64,000 bases of DNA from Flavobacteriales bacterium (GTDB lineage: Bacteria; Bacteroidota; Bacteroidia; Flavobacteriales_F; PHOS-HE28): contig JAEUSU010000008.1 of the NCBI GenBank assembly GCA_016788635.1, forward strand, positions 310,001-374,000, in the 5' to 3' direction. Positions 60,947-64,000 of the stretch are shown one piece after another; the first letter of the stretch is position 1, and every line of letters starts with the position of its first letter. Below the pieces are notes generated by a model. The model was not told where the DNA came from, ran no database searches, and worked only from the letters and a program-made list of their open reading frames with translations. Made by a program: the position numbers and the translations under genes.

Positions 60947-60954
60947 TATATTGG
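60947..60954 (+). promoter_or_regulatory. -7 box TATATTGG
   Basis: Close to TAnnTTTG and ending 4 nt before the ATG at 60959 of the hexosaminidase, the first gene of the glycosidase operon. Confidence 0.4.
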
Positions 60955-60958
60955 CCGC

Positions 60959-62956
60959 ATGGCACGTTCGATCCTTGTCGCATTGGCATGGTGGCTGGGT
61001 TATGCAGCATGGGCCCAGCGGCCGGCGCTCATGCCATTGCCGGCGGACATCGGGCTGCGCGATGGGCGCCATGTGATGGAAGTTCCTTTCAGGGCACTCC
61101 TTTTGCCTGCCAACGGGCTGCCCGGTCATCGCGTGGGGCCTGCATTGGAAAGGTTCCAGATGCGGCTGGCTGAGCGCACCGGGAATGAATGGAGGAGTGA
61201 TGGGAATGCCGAAGAGGTCAAGCTCTTCATTCGCTGGGAACGTACCGGGCGTCTGGTGTTGGGAGAGGACGAGACCTATTCACTTACCATAACGCCTGCC
61301 CGCGTGGAAGTGCAGGCCACCACTGACCTGGGCATTCTCAGAGGCTTGAGCACGCTGTACCAGTGCCTGGCCTTTGATGGCGGCGAGTGGTACTTCCCTG
61401 CGTTGGTGGTGAAGGATCAGCCGCGGTTCCCCTGGCGTGGCCTGCTGCTGGATGTGTGCCGTCATTGGATGCCCCGTGATGTGGTCCTGCGGCAGTTGGA
61501 AGGCATGGAACTGGTGAAGATGAACGTGCTTCATCTGCACCTAACAGAGGACCAGGGCTTCCGTGTGGAGAGCAAGATTTTCCCTGAATTGCACCGATCG
61601 GGTAGCAACGGGCAGTTCTTTACCCAGGAGGATGTTCGCTACATCATTGAGGAAGCGGACAAGCGTGGCATCCGCGTCATACCTGAGTTCGACCTTCCAG
61701 GCCATGCCACCAGCTGGTTCGTGAGCCATCCGGAACTCGCCAGCGCGCCCGGCCCCTATGCCATCGAGAAACGGTTCGGTGTGATCGACCCCACGTTCGA
61801 CCCCACGCGCGAGGAGGTCTACCTGTTCCTCGACCGTTTCCTGGGCGAGATGGCCGCGCTGTTCCCGGATGCCTACATGCACATAGGAGGGGATGAGAAC
61901 AACGGCAAGCAATGGGCGGCCAACCTGGCCATTCAGGCGTTCATGAAGGAGCGGGGCTTGAAGGATGCACACGACTTGCAGGCTTACTTCAATGGCCGTT
62001 TATATGAGATCCTCACCAGGCACGGCAAGCGCATGATCGGGTGGGACGAGATCGCTGAGGGCGCATTACCTCAGGATGTCACCATTCAAAGCTGGCGCGG
62101 AAAGGAAGGGCTGATATCGGCCGCACGTGCAGGGCGTGATGTGGTCCTCAGCAATGGCTGGTACATCGACCTGTGCCAGCCGACGGCATATCACTATGCG
62201 AACGACCCGCTTCCCGATGACATCGGCCTGTCTCCCATAGAGCGTAAACGGGTATTGGGGGGCGAGGCCACCATGTGGAGCGAACTGGTGAACGCCCGCA
62301 ATGTGGACACCCGCATCTGGCCAAGGACGGCGGCCATCGCTGAACGTTTGTGGAGCCCCGCGCATGTGAAGGACGTGCAGGACCTTTTTCTTAGGCTGGA
62401 ACAGGTCACCGGTCAATTGGAGAACGTGGGCCTTCGCCACCGAAGCGCACAGATGGAGTTGTTGCGCCTTTTTGCAGGAACGGAGGAGGTGGACGCCCTG
62501 AAGCGATATGTGGACCTGCTGAGCCCCGTGCAAGGGTACCAGCGGCATTCCATCCGTCCCGGGGGGTACTCCACCGCCACACCGCTCACACGGTTGGTGG
62601 ATGCGGCCGTGCCTGATCCCTTGGCAGCCAACCGCTTCGAACAGATCGTGGATGAGTACCTGCGCACGCGCGATCGCACGAAGCTGGATGCCACTTTGGA
62701 CAGTTGGGGCGCTGCGGTGGGTGAGTTGCTCGGTCGTACGGAGATCACTTCGCGCATGTCCGTCGCCGAACAACAACAGCTGCTTGCGTTCAGCGAACTT
62801 GTCACGCGGCTGGGGCCCGGTCGATCGGACCCCAATACGCGGCCCCCCTCGCTGGATGATGCAGCGTTGCTGGCACAGGCCAGACCGAAAGAGGCAGAGG
62901 TCGTACTGGCCGTGTTGCCTGCCATTGAGCGTTTGTTGAAGGCGCGCGAACCCTAG
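60959..62956 (+). CDS. Family 20 beta-N-acetylhexosaminidase
   Basis: A 665-residue secreted glycosidase with signal peptide (ILVALAWWLGYAAWAQ), an N-terminal GH20b domain (about 25-145), and a catalytic barrel starting FPWRGLLLDVCRHWMP. The catalytic Asp-Glu pair is D312-E313 in HIGGDENNG. It removes terminal N-acetylglucosamine or galactosamine. A 170-residue helical C-terminal part follows the barrel. It starts an operon with cutC and a beta-mannosidase-like gene, suggesting glycan salvage. Confidence 0.94.
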   Translation: MARSILVALAWWLGYAAWAQRPALMPLPADIGLRDGRHVMEVPFRALLLPANGLPGHRVGPALERFQMRLAERTGNEWRSDGNAEEVKLFIRWERTGRLVLGEDETYSLTITPARVEVQATTDLGILRGLSTLYQCLAFDGGEWYFPALVVKDQPRFPWRGLLLDVCRHWMPRDVVLRQLEGMELVKMNVLHLHLTEDQGFRVESKIFPELHRSGSNGQFFTQEDVRYIIEEADKRGIRVIPEFDLPGHATSWFVSHPELASAPGPYAIEKRFGVIDPTFDPTREEVYLFLDRFLGEMAALFPDAYMHIGGDENNGKQWAANLAIQAFMKERGLKDAHDLQAYFNGRLYEILTRHGKRMIGWDEIAEGALPQDVTIQSWRGKEGLISAARAGRDVVLSNGWYIDLCQPTAYHYANDPLPDDIGLSPIERKRVLGGEATMWSELVNARNVDTRIWPRTAAIAERLWSPAHVKDVQDLFLRLEQVTGQLENVGLRHRSAQMELLRLFAGTEEVDALKRYVDLLSPVQGYQRHSIRPGGYSTATPLTRLVDAAVPDPLAANRFEQIVDEYLRTRDRTKLDATLDSWGAAVGELLGRTEITSRMSVAEQQQLLAFSELVTRLGPGRSDPNTRPPSLDDAALLAQARPKEAEVVLAVLPAIERLLKAREP

Positions 62957-62968
62957 ACCATTGCTGAA

Positions 62969-63709
62969 ATGCGTGTGGCGGTCGAGGTTTGCGTGACCAG
63001 TGTGGAGGAGGCGCTATTTGCTCAACGTGCCGGGGTGGATACGGTGGAGGTCTGTTCCTGGCTGGCTTCCGGTGGGGTTACCCCCAGCTTCGGTCTGCTC
63101 AATGTGCTTCAAGAGCAATGCCCGATACGCAAGCGCGTATTGGTGCGACCCACACCAGGAGGGTTCCAGTACACGGATGTGGAGCGCCAGGTGTTGTTGC
63201 GCGATATGATGATCGCAGGAGTGGGCGATCCTCATTGCGGGATCGTCAGCGGTGGACTGGATGCCCAGGGCGATCCGGATGTGGGCCTGGTGAAAGCTAT
63301 GCTACTTGCATCGGCCGGCCGCGAATTCACCTTTCACAGGGCCCTTGATCTTTGCACCGACCCTTTACGCGGCTTCGAACTGCTGATGGCCATGCACGTT
63401 CCCCGTGTGCTTACCTCGGGTGGGTGTTCAAAGGCCATTGAAGGAGCCGGAACCCTTGCGGAATTCGTTCGTCGGGCGGATGCCCGCGTGGCCGTGGCCG
63501 CTGCAGGTGGCATTACTCCGGAGACCGTGGTGGAGCTGGTGGAACGCACGGGTGTTCAGGAGGTCCATTTCGCTGCGCAACGCGAACTGCCCCATGCACC
63601 ACAGGTGGCGTTGAGCACCGCACCACCGGCCGCCGGGCTCTTTACAACGCCGGACGAGGCCAAGATCGAAGGTGTGTTGAACGCGCTCGCCAAGGCAGGT
63701 CTGCGATGA
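62969..63709 (+). CDS. cutC: CutC family protein
   Basis: A 246-residue TIM-barrel protein. Family landmarks are VEVCVTSVEEALFAQRAGVDTVEVCSWLASGGVTPSFGLL, VLVRPTPGGFQYT and the EFTFHRALDLCTDPLRGFELL segment, then VLTSGGCSKAIEG. CutC was first tied to copper homeostasis in E. coli, but this is disputed. In Bacteroidota it often neighbours glycosidases, as here, between a hexosaminidase and a beta-mannosidase. The stop overlaps the next start (ATGA). Confidence 0.93.
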   Translation: MRVAVEVCVTSVEEALFAQRAGVDTVEVCSWLASGGVTPSFGLLNVLQEQCPIRKRVLVRPTPGGFQYTDVERQVLLRDMMIAGVGDPHCGIVSGGLDAQGDPDVGLVKAMLLASAGREFTFHRALDLCTDPLRGFELLMAMHVPRVLTSGGCSKAIEGAGTLAEFVRRADARVAVAAAGGITPETVVELVERTGVQEVHFAAQRELPHAPQVALSTAPPAAGLFTTPDEAKIEGVLNALAKAGLR

Positions 63710-64000
63710 GGTCCTCGTGGTCCTGGATATTCGCTATTCCTTTCCTATCGGGATGTGTGCATCAACGCCCTGCGGAAGAGGAATTCATGATGCTCGATGA
63801 AGGCTGGCGCTTTCACGAGCTTGGAAGCATGACCAGCCATGACGCCGACGTTCCGGGCACGGTGCATACGGACCTGATGCGTCACGGAATGATCCCCGAT
63901 CCCTTCGTGGGCATGAACGTGGACAGTGTGCAATGGGTGGGTGAACGCGATTGGTCTTACGTTTTAGACTTCGAGGTGACTCCCGGGCTGTTGGAACGCG
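63706..64000 (+). CDS. Beta-mannosidase-like GH2 glycosidase lipoprotein (3' end outside window)
   Basis: Only the first 98 residues are present. They contain a lipoprotein signal peptide (FLSGC, Cys at residue 17) and the N-terminal sugar-binding domain of family 2 enzymes: LDEGWRFHELG, DADVPGTVHTDLMRHGMIPDPFVGMN and VQWVGERDWSYVLDFEV, a pattern characteristic of beta-mannosidases. It overlaps cutC by 4 bp. With the upstream hexosaminidase it could act on the GlcNAc-Man core of glycans. The catalytic part is not visible. Confidence 0.85.
   Translation, partial: MRSSWSWIFAIPFLSGCVHQRPAEEEFMMLDEGWRFHELGSMTSHDADVPGTVHTDLMRHGMIPDPFVGMNVDSVQWVGERDWSYVLDFEVTPGLLER

Noticed and set aside
1-64000. 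tRNA or rRNA genes
   Set aside because: No gap is long enough for rRNA, and no cloverleaf with a conserved T-arm was seen in the larger gaps (44507-44688, 48607-48931, 5880-6103).

Overview
The window looks like chromosomal DNA from a GC-rich member of the Bacteroidota, most likely an uncultured Flavobacteriales lineage. Three things point there. First, gene orders typical of that phylum are present: bamD-rpoZ-coaBC-DUF4835-recN, parA-parB-DUF5683-dapB-lepB and nusB-DUF1573-yajC-coaE. Second, it has phylum-typical families: DUF3276, a BT_3928-like DoxX protein, a bacterial serine palmitoyltransferase, and a long NusB. Third, promoter -7 boxes of the TAnnTTTG/TAnnTTCG type sit before many genes, and Shine-Dalgarno sequences are not evident. 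Coding density is very high. I see no rRNA, tRNA, phage, insertion sequence or CRISPR array.

Layout. 0-6.7 kb: end of an FKBP isomerase, a DUF551 protein, an AlkB-type alkane monooxygenase and a pair of M16 peptidases. 6.7-14.2 kb: BT_3928-like protein, a lemA-TPM-TPM operon, a TerB/DnaJ protein, a TPR protein, an unannotated 34-residue membrane peptide and an MMPL transporter. 14.2-20.8 kb: a WG-repeat protein, an intact class III adenylyl cyclase in operon with a secreted protein, a convergent degenerate cyclase, and small membrane or secreted proteins. 21-26.5 kb: AI-2E permease-kefF-kefC operon and a GT-C-like TPR membrane protein. 26.5-35.4 kb: serine palmitoyltransferase, the bamD to recN operon, fabI and an outer-membrane barrel. 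35.4-40.8 kb: a TPR/pseudocaspase protein followed by a sensor made of a beta-propeller, Y_Y_Y domain, transmembrane helix and adenylyl cyclase. 40.8-51.3 kb, all on the minus strand: DUF3276, parAB, DUF5683, dapB, two signal peptidases, a lipoprotein, a Nudix hydrolase and an ABC exporter. 51.4-57.7 kb: leucine dehydrogenase-like enzyme, nusB to coaE, a DEDDh exonuclease, an acyltransferase and a cyclophilin. 57.7-64 kb: DEAD-box helicase, TPR histidine kinase, then hexosaminidase-cutC-beta-mannosidase (cut by the window end).

The most unusual material is of three kinds. (1) cAMP-type signalling: three class III cyclase genes, one lacking the key catalytic residues, and one fused to a periplasmic propeller sensor next to a caspase-like protein that has lost its cysteine and the C-terminal end of the fold. 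(2) Short degenerate tandem repeats with strict 7- or 8-nt periods in several intergenic gaps, including one 18-bp sequence shared between two sites. (3) -7 promoter boxes ending only 4-7 nt before start codons at about ten genes, which suggests leaderless or nearly leaderless transcripts. A 12-bp direct repeat resembling ParB half-sites lies in the parA leader.
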